64,000 nucleotides of DNA, taken from the NCBI GenBank assembly GCA_023313575.1, contig JAJTTP010000008.1, positions 1,116,001 through 1,180,000 on the forward strand, read 5' to 3'. This document shows, one piece after another, positions 35,601 through 47,868 of the stretch (position 1 is its first letter; every line of letters begins with the position of its first letter). Under the pieces are notes generated by a model that saw nothing but the letters and a program-made list of their open reading frames with translations, searched no databases and was not told the origin of the DNA. Origin of the DNA: Eutypella sp. D-1 (lineage: Eukaryota; Ascomycota; Sordariomycetes; Xylariales; Diatrypaceae). The translations under genes were made by a program, and so were the position numbers.

Positions 35601-38600
35601 TACATATCTACTTACCCATTAGAAAACATGGCGTCTGTCTGTGCGACAGAGGCGTATTGACACTGCCTTCCTGCGCAGACCGCCACTATCGCTCACTATT
35701 ACTACTACCCGTGTATGCATGCATCAGAAGCGTTTCCGTCTTCATTACCGCCTTGCAGGAATCTATTCACATTCACGTGATCTCGATTGACTTTAGTCAC
35801 AGAATCACTTGTTTAATATTGCTTCTCCGATAGTTTTGGTGTCTTTTATGCCCCCCTGTGTGACGACCTGCCGGAAAACGTGCTGATCGACGGGACCGTG
35901 CGCTTCTCCATCGATGCCCTGTTCCTGCGTGACGTCGGCCTACTTGCCTATCTACAGACTGATTCCTCGTGCTAAATATGTATGCAGATAGTTTGATACT
36001 ATGGTAGTATGATAGCCTCCAATCTGCCACTTTGCCAGTTAGGTAAGTATGAAGTATGGTAAATAGCCAGCGGATCCCGCGAATCCCAGCCGAAAGCTTC
36101 CTTGCCTCCAAAGCCGCCAAATCGCGGAGCCGCGATTCGGTGGAGCAGTGCACAAGGAAGAAGAATCCATTTCTCATGTTTAAAATTACTCCGTACATAG
36201 GTAATCACGCTACACCGTACACCGGTACGCACATTAAAGAAAAAAAAAACTATCGCTTGAATAATAAGAACGGGCTTGGCGGGCTTAGTCTGGGGGTCCA
36301 CATCGGCGCGGACATTATTCCCGGACCGGGGCCTTATCCAAGTCGAATACCTTGATCCGTGCTGCTCGCCGCCCTGCCTGTTCCCTTTCCCTTCCCAGGT
36401 AGAAGCCTGTCATCGCGTCGGTCACGTTACCAATCTAGTACCCAGCTCTCTGGTTCTGCTGCCCCTTGTCGAGTACCTCCATGGTCATAGGTATTATGTT
36501 AATCCTGGCCCGACGGGCCGGGCTTACCTTTCCCTGCCTACTGGCTTTGTTGACTAGCAGCCAAATTTCGGAGAGAACCGCTAGGATTTTTGTGTGGTTT
36601 TTCTTTTGGGAAATTTTGTCAAGAACAACTGAATACCACTTGCGGCTTCAAAAGAGTATAGAATTGCAAGAGGGGACATCGTTAACTGTCCTTGAAGAAA
36701 TGAAAATATGCATCTTGTTCCTAGGGATTGAGAAGGCAAGTAAACAGTCGACATAAGACTGACAGGAGAAGTGTGCGATTTATTCCGAAATTTGGCTGGT
36801 TGGCTGGCAGCTACGGTAGGCCATTTATTTATAATAGCATTTCATAACACTTATAACGCCGATAAGAAAAGCTGCATGCGTTCCCGCTAGGGGGGTTATT
36901 AGTCTGGGCATCGTCGTGCATTCGCGCCTTTTCGAAATAATTTCCACTCCAAATGCATAATGGATCTCTTAAGAGTTATGATGCCTATCATCTCTACAAA
37001 AGGCTCTAGCTATACACATGGACCAAAGACCACCTTTTAAGGGAATCAACACCCACACCCACATATACGGACGTGACGTAGCTGGTAGGCTAGACGAATT
37101 GTCTGCGCTCGAGTACGGAATTTGCGGAGTACTGAGTAACTGGCCATTGCCCGACTGACTGGCGGCCTAACTGTTGAAATATGCGATACAGTCTGACAAT
37201 TATGCACACTGGCACGACACCGACTTATTGATCGCCTATGAGGTTCTCATATTCTAATAGTTAGGAGTTGATCATCCCCAAGGCTATTACATAGCTCTCT
37301 TAAGCCGTCGTTGGCCGCTCCGTGGTGCTGTCGTACTACTTCTCGATATCGGCGAGCTCCGCTCCGCACATGTCAACCCACAACATTTTCGTGACCCGCG
37401 GGCAGCAGGTCCACTCCATGTATGTACGCAAGCAAAGACGTGCGCACCCGGCGCCTGGACGTGCACCTACATATATATATCCATGGAGAATAGACAAGAT
37501 AGGTCAAGATTCTATCCGTGGATAAGGTGTCAAGGTTGTAGTTAAATGATATATTAGTGGTAGTGGCTTTCCACTCCATGGACTCCGGGGAGTAGGTATG
37601 CATAGATTTATGCTTATATATACTAAGCCTTTCTTAGGCAAAGCCAGGTTTTTTGAGCGTGCGGGGTACATCAAGTATATGTAGTGTAGTATGCGAGGAC
37701 GGTAGTAGTATAAGTTATGATGGAGGCAGGCAAGCAGGGAGTTGGGAGGCAAGGACGCTATAGGGGTCTTGCTTTACCGCGGCGGCGTCGTATAGTCAAT
37801 GTAACCTTGATCAGAGCTCCCTATATGTAACAGATGCGATTGGTTGCTATGTCAAACCCAAGACCCAGCATCTTCCATCTGCCCCCAAAATTATACCCAA
37901 ATCCAAGCCTTGAATCCCTTCCGATGTGATCATCGCCGATGTCAACTCCGAAGATCCCAAGAACCAAGCTGCCAAGATGCATTTAGCCCATCAAGGCCGC
38001 TGGCCGTTGCTTCGTTGGGATCGAGTCCCTGCATAATGTGTGGACACGTGTAAGGGAGGAGAAGCTTATCATCTCTCTAACGCGACCGGCCCAACCTAAA
38101 GTCTACCTACGATCATCTTGCCACTGTTTCATACACCTATGAAACAAAAGGGGAGGATCTCTCCCATCTGGATTGACTATCTGAATTGACTCATCCCTTC
38201 GATGGACTGGCAGAACTGGCAGACTGATGGATTGGCGGATTGGCGAGAAGATCTACGAAATACCGTGGCAACATACGTACGGCGCACTTGTCTTACTTGT
38301 CGAGGTTGTGAGGAGACGGAGGAGCCTTGACTGCCTGGTGCCCCGATCGACCAAGCAGAGGCTTTCCGGTTTTACCCGATATCAGCCATTATATATTGGA
38401 ATCCCCTAATGAAAAACAATGTTGGCGTGGGGGGTCTTGGGGCTTAACACGCCTCCTTCGCTATGATTTGTCGAAGCAGGGCTCACTGCCCTCCCTGACC
38501 TCTCACCAAGGCGCCCATCGAGGCGGAAGGATGCGGGGTTCTCGACCTCCCTGCCTTTCCCAGAAACGGACAGACAGCGCAGAGCCGTGCTGGAACAGGA

Positions 38601-38929
38601 CCGGGTTTGACTGGTTCAATTGGGGGGACGGCTGCGAGCCGAAAGGCTGAAAATCCTTGGAAACCCTGGGTTTTGGGTTCTCCTCTTGCAGGAGGACAGG
38701 GTAGCACGGACTGCGACCTACCCGGCCTACGCGAATTAGACTTCGCGGGCGCCGCAGCAGCTTGACGTCGTTGGGGTATTTGGGCGCCTGGGGCGAAAAT
38801 AAAGGTTAATCTTGCCATAGGCAAACACCCCACGGCCAATCCCGCCGGCTACGGAGGAAGGGGAGGCCATGCTGGCTCAAGTCGTCTGAGACTCGGGAGA
38901 TGCAGATAAAGAGGGTGTGCCGCCCCCTT
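29644..38929. other. long gene-poor region
   Basis: About 9.3 kb of roughly normal base composition without a gene I can support. The first kilobase is the upstream region of the disordered-protein gene. Open frames are short; the longest (34805-35413, plus, 202 codons) starts with TTG and has no domain. Two short stretches read like coding relics: about 35269-35345 and 35871-35970, the latter giving 'DLPENVLIDGTVRF' on the plus strand. A 24-bp perfect palindrome lies at 31655-31678. No transposon ends were recognised. Confidence 0.45.
31655..31678. repeat. 24-bp perfect palindrome
   Basis: The half-site TACATACCTACA is followed directly by its reverse complement, with no spacer. TACCTA/TAGGTA oligomers are common in the spacers of this window, so it may be part of that background rather than a binding site. 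Confidence 0.8.
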
Positions 38930-39125
38930 CGTTTCTTCCCTTTATTCTTCCTTTTCTCTCTCTCGATATCATCAACACACCAGCTTGTCCATCATCACAC
39001 TCGACTGCGAACTAAAACAAAAAAAAACTACTCCGGCATTTTATAAGCCCGCCAATTAGCTTCAGGCAATTCACAACTACAACAACTTACATATTCAACA
39101 CCAAAAAACTATCACCATCATCGCA
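38930..39125 (+). promoter_or_regulatory. promoter/5' leader of the cysteine-rich microprotein gene
   Basis: A pyrimidine-rich tract (about 38932-38962, ttcccttt/ctctctc) is followed by an A- and C-rich leader (ACAACTACAACAACTTAC, then CACCATCATCGCA before the ATG). Such a CT-block followed by an unstructured CA-rich leader is typical of highly expressed filamentous-fungal genes. A TATA-like 'tttataag' occurs at about 39041. The transcription start is inferred only. Confidence 0.4.
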
Positions 39126-39227
39126 ATGGGTCCCTACGCGACACACTGCTGCCGGTGCGGCTGTGTCCTCGTCATCAACAACAGCTGCTCCTCTTGCAAG
39201 CACAAGGAGTGCGGATCGTGCATGTGA
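39126..39227 (+). CDS. 33-residue cysteine-rich microprotein, probable zinc-binding
   Basis: An ATG in good context (CGCAATGGG) opens a 34-codon frame. The protein has eight Cys in 33 residues: C8, C9, C11, C13, C21, C24, C29 and C32. They form three CxxC pairs (8/11, 21/24 and 29/32), the last two around 'CKHKECGSC'. Spacing resembles a minimal zinc ribbon, and the ending resembles the CGHxxCxxC endings seen in small fungal zinc-ribbon proteins; a metallothionein-like metal buffer is the alternative. No signal peptide is seen, so a cytosolic or nuclear site is expected. Support comes from codon choice (C-ending codons), the expression-type leader upstream, and its position in a spacer where nothing else is coding. 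A duplicated 70-bp block lies downstream. The function is unknown. Confidence 0.75.
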   Translation: MGPYATHCCRCGCVLVINNSCSSCKHKECGSCM

Positions 39228-40725
39228 TCAACTAAAGCACATCCCTCTCTATCGATCGTCCACCACAACGTCAGCACACCCTCTTCCGGACTCATTAGCT
39301 TGACGCCTCTCTCATGCTAAATACCCACTAGTCCCTTTTTTCTCATTATGATGGATGATACCCCAAAACAAACCCCAAACTCAAGGCGGCTACATTAACC
39401 TGGTGCCCGCGCCTCTTTTCGCTCTCACCTAGGGGCTAAGCCCCAACCCAAAGAACGAAGGAGGAAAAAAAGAAGGAAATCCAGTGCGGTGTTGGTTGGG
39501 AGTACAGCGAACGGGCGGTTATGATTTGATACCCATGCGTGCGTGTATATTGCAGCAGACGCTTTTTTTCATGGCGGGGCACGACGAAAAAGGTTCATGC
39601 GCGATTGATTAACGGTTTCTCTTTTTTCTGGGCGCGCAGGTATCCGAAGTTTCTTCGTTGTGGCGTTCATCTTGTAACCGTGTCTTTTTTTAACCCCATG
39701 TACAATTATCGTCGCGAGAGCTGCTACGTAGGGTATAAATTGATTGATTAAGAAAAAAAACGACTGATTCTAAACAGAACTTCCCGTTGTAACTTGTTCT
39801 CTTCGTGGCGTGTTTGACAAGTGCCGGTGGGCAGGTCTCACGATAACTGCCGGCGCTCGGCGTGGGGAGGCAATACCCCCTTGCCAAGCCATTTCCTCGG
39901 GTGCGCGCATGCAATGCACCACACCACTCACCACACCACATCGCACAAGCCCGCACCCTGCGTGCGCCACACGCTTGATCGCTACATACTACGAGGGGCG
40001 ATGGGGGCTTGCCGGAAATTCGGCGTTTGGCAAACACCCAGATGATCTTTAGCTGTCAGGCGCTTGTTCCACGACCTACTCTGTGGGCTCAAATGCTCGG
40101 GGCTAATATCTGATATACATCTGAACCCTCCCATGCATTGCTGTGCCGGCTCGCTATGGCACTATGACACTAACCTCGAGTATTTGATGAGCCCGTCGGA
40201 CAAAAACATCCCCGAACCGTGTCCGCACGCCACCCAATTCCATCTAGTCTACGCTGTCCAGCTGACTCGCGGTCTATCTCCAGGACCAGGTCTTTTTTTT
40301 GCGGTTGGGGACCCCGGTTCTCTATTGTCCAATGTCGAGATGTAAGGCGAGATCCCAGCACTTACCTCCATAAAAGGGCTATTAGCAACGCCTCACGGCA
40401 CGCGCTCGATAGGTTTCCAAGTACGTTGCTCAAGGCCTGAACGAGACGTGTCTGCCAGCCCTCAAAGCTGGGGCTTCTTCTGTGCCGTCAGTCGAGCGCA
40501 TGCAACGGGCGGGGCCTTCGCGTCCTTGGAGTAATAATATGAAGAGATCCGTTTCGCAAATAGCGTGTCGCGCTTACAGCGATTTGCCTACAGGACCTGG
40601 AAATGTAAGGCGGTTCGGAGATGGCAGATGCACCACCTCTGGGATTTCGGGTTGCCCCCCCCCCCCTTTGAACAAGAATTGGCTGAGACTCACCCCGCGC
40701 GAGACTTATAGAGAGTCCAGTATCA
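39228..40725. other. 3' flank of the microprotein gene and spacer
   Basis: The first few hundred bases are likely the 3' untranslated region. The rest has short frames only. It includes the first copy of the 70-bp duplicated block (39661-39730) and a poly-C run near 40658. No gene is supported. Confidence 0.4.
39661..39730 (+). repeat. 70-bp dispersed direct repeat, copy A
   Basis: It begins tggcgttcatcttgtaaccg and ends gagagctgctacgta. It matches copy B at 40726-40796 except for about nine bases in the middle (a T-run here, cggtttct there). It lies about 430 bp downstream of the microprotein stop codon, possibly in its 3' untranslated region. Confidence 0.9.
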
Positions 40726-40796
40726 TGGCGTTCATCTTGTAACCGTGTTCGGTTTCTAACCCCATGTACAATTATCGTCGCGAGAGCTGCTACGTA
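40726..40796 (+). repeat. 70-bp dispersed direct repeat, copy B
   Basis: Second copy of the block at 39661-39730, in the same orientation about 1065 bp downstream. Its last base touches the first unit of the 15-bp minisatellite, so the duplication end and the satellite start coincide. Confidence 0.9.
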
Positions 40797-41059
40797 AGTT
40801 TCTGAGTTTGCGGTTTCTGAGTTTACGGTTTCTGAGTTTGCGGTTTTTAAGTATGCGGTTTCTAAGTTTACGGTTTCTAAGTTTGCGGTTTTTAAGTTTA
40901 CGGTTTTTAAGTATGCGGTTTCTAAGTTTACGGTTTCTAAGTTTGCGGTTTTTAAGTTTGCGGTTTTTAAGTATAAGTGTGCGGTTTTTTGGTGTGAGTA
41001 TGCGGTTTTTAAGTATGAGTGTGCGGTTTCTGAGTGTGCGGTTTTTAAGTGTACTGGTA
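40797..41059 (+). repeat. 15-bp minisatellite, block 1
   Basis: About 15-17 head-to-tail copies of a 15-bp unit close to TTCTGAGTTTGCGGT or TTTTAAGTATGCGGT. Because 15 is a multiple of three, the array stays open and reads as an RFLSL-type pentapeptide repeat (40808-41119, plus). This is most likely a by-product, not a gene. Confidence 0.92.
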
Positions 41060-41172
41060 AGGGCGACCCTAGCCCAGCGGTATTTGGACGGTCCCAGCTA
41101 CTCCCGTACTAGACTATAGAACTTAGATTCTATAACATCATTATTACCATCAGTATAATCTTCTTAGAATTA

Positions 41173-41458
41173 ATACGGTTTTTAAATGTGCGGTTTTTAA
41201 GTTTGCGGTTTTTAAGCATAAGTATGCAGTTTTTAAGTATGCGGTTTTTAAATATAAGTATATGGTTTTTAAGTATACAGTTTTTAAATATGCAGATTTT
41301 AAATGTGCAGTTTTTAAGTATATGTTTTTAAATATAAATATGCGGTTTTTAAATATACGGTTTTTAAGTTTGCTGCGGTTTTTAAATGTGCAGATTTTAA
41401 GTATGCGGTTTTTAAGTATGCGGTTTTTAAGTGTATGGTTTTTAAGTTTATGTTTAAA
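41173..41458 (+). repeat. 15-bp minisatellite, block 2 (diverged)
   Basis: A second array of the same unit, separated from block 1 by about 110 bp of unique sequence. Here many copies are shifted towards A/T (for example acggtttttaaatat, cagattttaaatgtg), as RIP or drift would give. It ends a few bases before the retrotransposon's left target duplication. Confidence 0.88.
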
Positions 41459-41463
41459 TATAT

Positions 41464-41893
41464 TGTTATGACCGGTCGGGCCATTGGGCCTAGTGGGGCT
41501 AAACATAATAAAAAAAGATCCCTGATTTAAGTTCTGGAGAAAGAGATAGCCATATTAAAGTAAGCCATATACGCCATACGATTAAAAAAGATCGGTTAAA
41601 TCGGTAATGATTTTAACAATGTTAGATCGTTATATTCGAATGCGATTTTAACGATTTAATAATAATTATATATTCTAATGTTAAGGATAAAAGATATAAA
41701 TAATATATAATTACGTTTATTACTTTTTTTTTAAATAGTTTTTAAGCTTATTAGTTTATAATATAACTTAATTATTTAAAGCATTTTTTATTATTATTAT
41801 TAAATATGATTACTTATTATTTAAAACTTTAATATTCCTGTTAATATAAACTTTTTAATTAGATTAATAATTAAAAATAAACCAGCTATTATA
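41464..41893 (+). repeat. 5' LTR
   Basis: It begins TGTTATGACCGGTCGGGCC and ends ...ACCAGCTATTATA, the RIP-altered form of the family end ACCAGCCGTTACA seen in the solo LTR at 50090. Length is 430 bp. Confidence 0.9.
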
Positions 41894-44639
41894 TGTTATA
41901 AGTTTTTATTTAATAATATTATTAGCTTTAAATAATATCCGATATTATGTTTTTTTAAGTTAAAATTTTTAATAAGTTATTTAATAATTGCTCGAACGAA
42001 TCGAATAAATCGAGCAAACGGTAATTATATTTACGAATTAAAAGGTTATACCCGTTAAATTTAAGCTTAAAAAACCTAGATTTTATAATGGTATTACCTT
42101 TATACGACTTTTTTTTATTGTAACCGTAACTTATTTATATTAATAACGTTATATATATATTACGGAAGCTAATAAAATTTTTAACATTATATTATATTTT
42201 ACCGAAGGGATAATTTAATGATTTAAACCCATTTTAAGTATTTTTATAAAAGTAAAAGAGAAAAAAAAATTTACGGAAATTAAATGCTTTTTCGAAAAGT
42301 ATAAAAATTTTAAAAAAAAGGTAAAAATTAATTACGGAAATCCGGATAAGGCCCGAGCCGTTATATAATAACTTTTAACCTTTAAATAAAAAGGGGTAAC
42401 TTATACGTACGTTACGTAATTTAAGCAGTTTGTTATTAAAATAAATTAAATCGATAATAAGTTTTTTATCGATATGTTTTATTAAGGATTTAAAAATTTG
42501 GTTAAAGATAAAATTATTATATAAAATAAATTAAATGCTTTCGATAAGTTTATTACTTTAATAATTAAAATCGATAATAAATAATTTAAACGACGATAAA
42601 AGAAAAAAGGATATTATGTACTTAAAAGATTTAAAGGATATTAAAATAATAAGAATCAGGATTAAAAACTTACCGATATATTTTACGGGACGGTACTAAG
42701 ATTAATGTTATTTAATATGATATAAAAAAATAAGCGATAAATTAAATACTATAATTATAATAAAATAAGATATTTTTTAAAAAAATATAAAAGATTTAAA
42801 TAAAATGTAAATTAAAAACTTATGCCCGAAAGAAAATAACTTTTTGCCGGTGGAAGAACGTTCGGAATAATCCGTTACGTATATTTAGATAATAACATTT
42901 ATTAATAAAGATTATAAAAAATTAAATAATTAATTTAAGCCGTTATAAAACGATAACGTTAATAATAATAAAATAAATACTTTAATAACGATAAAAAAAA
43001 AGCTTTTACGGAAACTTATTACGTAAAAAAAAAAAGATAAAACGATTAATTAACTGGTTTAAAAAACGATAAAATTATAAATTAAAAGAAATGTACAGCA
43101 TTTACGTTAAACGATTTTAATAATGTTTTAAAAAATAACGATTTAAAATTTATTTATAATAGTTTTGTAATTAAGATAAATTTATTAATTAAAAAATTTA
43201 AATTTAGATACCGCATTTTTTAAAACACCCTGTTAATTATCGAAAATATAAATGCTACTGGTATAAAGAACGAAAAATCGGTATTATTAACCGAATTAAA
43301 CGAATAGCTAAAAAAGGATTCGATTTTTTATAATAAAAAGAAAACGAAACCGATTAATAATAATATAAAAAAATTCGGTATTATTATAACCGCGTACCGT
43401 ATAAATAAAAGTGGTTAAAAAGAATATTTTGCCCCGGAGGATATTAGGTATGCCATTATAACGAATATATTTATTAAACGTTAAAAGCTATAAAGATCCG
43501 GAACAAAATCGAATAATAAGAATATAAAATCCGATACTAAAAAAATAAGTTATTAAACGCCGATTTATATACGTTTAAAAACTTATTAAAAAGAATAACT
43601 TTTAATAAGATTAGTTTTAAATATTTTTATAAAAACTTAAAAGTAAAAAAATAATTATACGTATAAAAGGAATTTAATAAAAAAAAATTTTACGACAATT
43701 TATATAATACCGCCCGAATTTACGGTAAGGATTTAAAAAGATAAAGCCGTTTATACCAGGGTTATAAAGTAATATTATAAAGCTTAAAAACGTAATACGA
43801 TATTTATAAGCTATTTTAAAAGCTTAAAAACGATACGGATATATTATAATACGAATAAAGGTTAAAGATAATTAATATACCGTTATAATAAATAACGGAG
43901 CCGACGGTAATTATATAACTTTAAAATTATATAATAAGTTATAATTATTATAAAAAGAAAAATAATACTTTTATAATATAATAAAAACCGAAGGTTATGC
44001 TTTCCGGTACGATAAAGGAAAAATATTACGGGAAACCGATTAATTCGATATATATATTAAAAAATAAAAATAAGATATTATTTTTAATATTATACCTTTA
44101 AAAGGATACGATATAATCTTTAGGTAATTATGGCTATATTAATATAATTTATCGATTAATTAAAAAACTGGCTAAATAATATTTCTTTATTTTTTAAAGA
44201 TTAACGATAATTTAAAAAAAGATTTTAATATTTAACGGATAACGAGTACGGGTATAAGGATACGACAGAAATTTTATTAAAAAAAATATAACGAATTAAA
44301 AAAAAAAGATATAAAAAAAGGATTAAACAAATTATCGTATTTATACGATAACGATTCCGTTTTTTTAATAGCATTTTAAAAAAAAAACGATTATACTTTT
44401 ACAAATACGTAACGTATTACCATAATATTATTAATACGATAAAATGTTTTGCGAAAAATTTAAAAAAGGATTACCAGACTGTAATAAATAAGATTACGAA
44501 ATTATTTTTATAAAAAAAAAGACGTTACGATTTTATAAAATTTATAACTTTAATAAAATCGAACTTAAGGAATTACGAAAGTATTTTAAAAATAAGTTAA
44601 TAAAAAGATATATTCGATAATTAAAATTATTAATAAGAT

Positions 44640-47211
44640 ACCTTATTATATTTATATTTAAAAAGAATAACAAATTATAATTAATAATCGATTATCGATA
44701 ATTAAATAAAATTACCGTTAAAAACCGAATATTATTATTATTTATTATTAAAATAAAAAACCGCTTATACGGAGTTAAATGGTTTATTATTTTAAATTTT
44801 AAGGATAAATATTATTATATTAGAATTAAACCCGGAAACGAATAGAAAACAGCTTTTAAAACGAAATACGGTTTATTTAAATATTTAGTTATATTTTTCG
44901 GATTAATTAACGCATTAACATCGTTTTAACGCATAATTAATCACGTATTACGAAAATATTTTAATATTTTCGTTATCTGTTATTTTAACGATATCTTTAT
45001 TTATTCGGAATTAAAGGAATAACATAAAAAATATGTATATAAAGTATTATAAATATTATAAAACATTAATTTATTAATAGAACCCGAAAAAAGTATATTT
45101 TATATATAAAAAATAAAATTCCTTAAATATATTATCACCCCCGAATATATTAAAATAAACTTTAAAAAAATCGCAATTATTAAAAACTGGAAAATGCTTA
45201 TTAATATAAAAAAAGTATAAGCTTTTTTCGGCTTAATAAATTATTATCGGAAATTTATATAACGATTTAAATATATTATAACATTTTTTACAGAATTAAT
45301 AAAAAAGGATAAACGGTTTATATAAATTAATAAAATAAACGAAGTTTTTAAAAAGTTAAAAGACGTTATTATTAACGAATTAATATTTATTATATACGAT
45401 TTTAAAAAACCTGTTAAGCTAAAGACCGACGCTTCGGATTATGCTTTCGGAACGTAAATTAAATAATAAGATAAAGAAAAAAAATTATACTTTATCGCAT
45501 TTTATTTTTATAAACTTATTAAAACCGAATTTAATTATCCGATTTACGATAAAATATTTTTTATTATTATTAACGTATTTAAAAAATTTAAATATTATTT
45601 TATAAAAAATATGTATTAAGTTAAGGTTTATACCGATTATAAGAATATTACATATTTTTTTATTACTTAAACTTTTAACGGAAAATAATTACGATACGCC
45701 AAATATTTTACGGAATTCGATTATATCATTATTTATAAAAAAGGATTAAAAAACGGACGAGCAAATGTTATTAATAAATAATCTGTTATAAAAAAAAAGT
45801 ATATATTAATTAAATATACGGTATTCCGATAAACGTTAAAAAAATATTTAAAATAACGATAAATTGTTATTATTAAGATTATTTAAAATAATTTATATAA
45901 ATAAATCGAATAATATAATAATAAATTATTAACGGAGAAATAAATAAAAAAGTTATAAATATTATAAAAACTGTAAAAATAGTTAGTATAAAAGATTTAC
46001 GAATATCTTTTATACGGATACTTAAAAGATTATAAACTTTTTAAACGATTATAACGGATTTATATATTTAATAAAATAAAATTAATAATATAACGAATAC
46101 GACGACGATATAATATATGTGGAAAAATTAAAATAAAACGATATAAACCTTACGGAGAATTATAATTATTACTAATTAATAAATAATTATAGGAGTTTAT
46201 TATATTCGATTTTATTACTAAATTATTAATATTAAAAGATTTAATAATATATAACGGTTATAATAATATATTCGTAATTATTAACCGATTTATAAAGTTT
46301 TTTTATTTTATTTTATATAACGAAAATACTGATATAAAGTAAATGGTATATATTTTTTTACGATATATTATAATAATATACGGCTTTATATTCGAAATTA
46401 TCTCCGATAAAGGAATAATATTTATATCGAAATTTTGGTAAAGTTTTATAATAAGATTAAGATTAAACTTTAAACTTACGATAATTTTTAAACCTTAAGT
46501 AAACGGATAAACAGAACGAATTAATTAAATGTTAAAAACCTATTTTCGATAATATATTAATTATAAACAAAATAATTAAGTAAAGTAATTATTTATCGTA
46601 TAATTAGCTTATAATATAGCTTATTATAAAAGTATACGAACGATACTTATTAACGTTAATTTCGGATTTATTTTAAACGTTTATTAAGATGTTTATAAAA
46701 AAGGACCGGATAATATTAAAATTATGTTAATATTAGAATAACTTAAATAATTATATAAAAAAATAAAGGAAAAACTTAAACTTATACGTTAATAAATAAG
46801 CAAATATTATAATTAAAAAAGGTTAAAAGGATTAACTTTTTCGGAAAGAAATATGGTTTATTTAGCTATAAAAAATATTACGATAAAACGATTTAGTAAA
46901 AAACTCGATTATAAATATATCGGACCGTACTTAATTATTAAAAAAATATTAAAAAATAATTACGAATTAAATTTATTATTAAAAGTTAAGATTTATTTAA
47001 TTTTTTATATTTCTTTACTCGAAAACGTAATAAATATAAACGTTATAAAAATAAAACAAAATAACGTCGAAATAAAAATAAACGAATATAAAGTAAAGAA
47101 AATCTTAAACGTGTAAATAAAAAATAGACGAATAAAATATAAAGTTAAATAAAAAGGATATAATAACTCCGAAAATATATAAAAACTTATTAATTATTTA
47201 ATAAATACTTA
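44640..47211 (+). pseudogene. degenerate pol (RT, RNase H, integrase, chromodomain) of the retrotransposon
   Basis: Read on the plus strand through stops. RT landmark 'DYR*LNKITVKNR' lies near 44691, and the catalytic box reads YFNDIFIYS at 44981 (a G-to-A change has turned the first catalytic Asp to Asn). RNase H 'TDASDYAFGT' is near 45427. The integrase core has 'DFITKL...VIINRF' near 46200-46290. The integrase C-terminal block 'KLDYKYIGPYLIIKK' lies in an open stretch at 46853-47116, followed by the chromodomain remnant 'K*KGYNNSENI*' to about 47211. Dozens of TAA/TAG stops, many at former CAA/CAG/TGG codons, show that RIP rather than age alone broke it. No autonomous function is possible. 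Confidence 0.88.
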
Positions 47212-47868
47212 ACGTTAATAAAAATAGCATTTTAATTAAAATTACCCGATATATTTATTTTAAACTAATTAAAATCCGGAATAACCTTAGGATTTACCGA
47301 CGTTTTAATAAACCCCGTAAGATACGTATTTTCCGCCCGACATTTTTTTACTTTTAACTTTTTTAAATCTTTTAAATTATCGATGTTATAAGAGACCGCT
47401 TTTATTATCTTTTTATACCATATTTTTTTCTGTTTTTAAATATGTTAAATACGCGTTTTCGCATGCTTTTTAACTTTTATAACCTTTTTAAGTTCCGTTT
47501 TTAATTTACGATGTTAAAAAGATACCTTAAAAAGCTGCTTAATAATAAGGCTAAAAACGTTATACCGAGGCTGGTTTTTTTAAATGTAAAAAGAATAATA
47601 AAAAAAGTCCGATTCCGAAACCTTATATTTAAGGTGGTAACGTTCGTAATAAAAATAAAAAGCCATATCGAAAAAATTAACGGATAATATAACAGTTAAA
47701 AAAAAATCGCGTTACGTAGTTTTTATAAAAAGTTTAATACGTTTAAATATACGATTAAATATAATAAAAAAAAAACGTAAAAAAAAAAAGAAAAAAGAAG
47801 AACTTATTAAAGCATGTAAAAAAAACGGAACAGGTTTTAAGGATAAAACTTTAAAAAAGGAGAAATTA

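Noticed and set aside
40797..41458. CRISPR-like or telomeric array
   Set aside because: The units are head-to-tail without spacers and do not match the TTAGGG telomere repeat; it is an ordinary minisatellite.
40808..41506. Pentapeptide-repeat proteins read from the minisatellite on both strands
   Set aside because: A 15-bp unit keeps any frame open; there is no start context or flanking gene structure.
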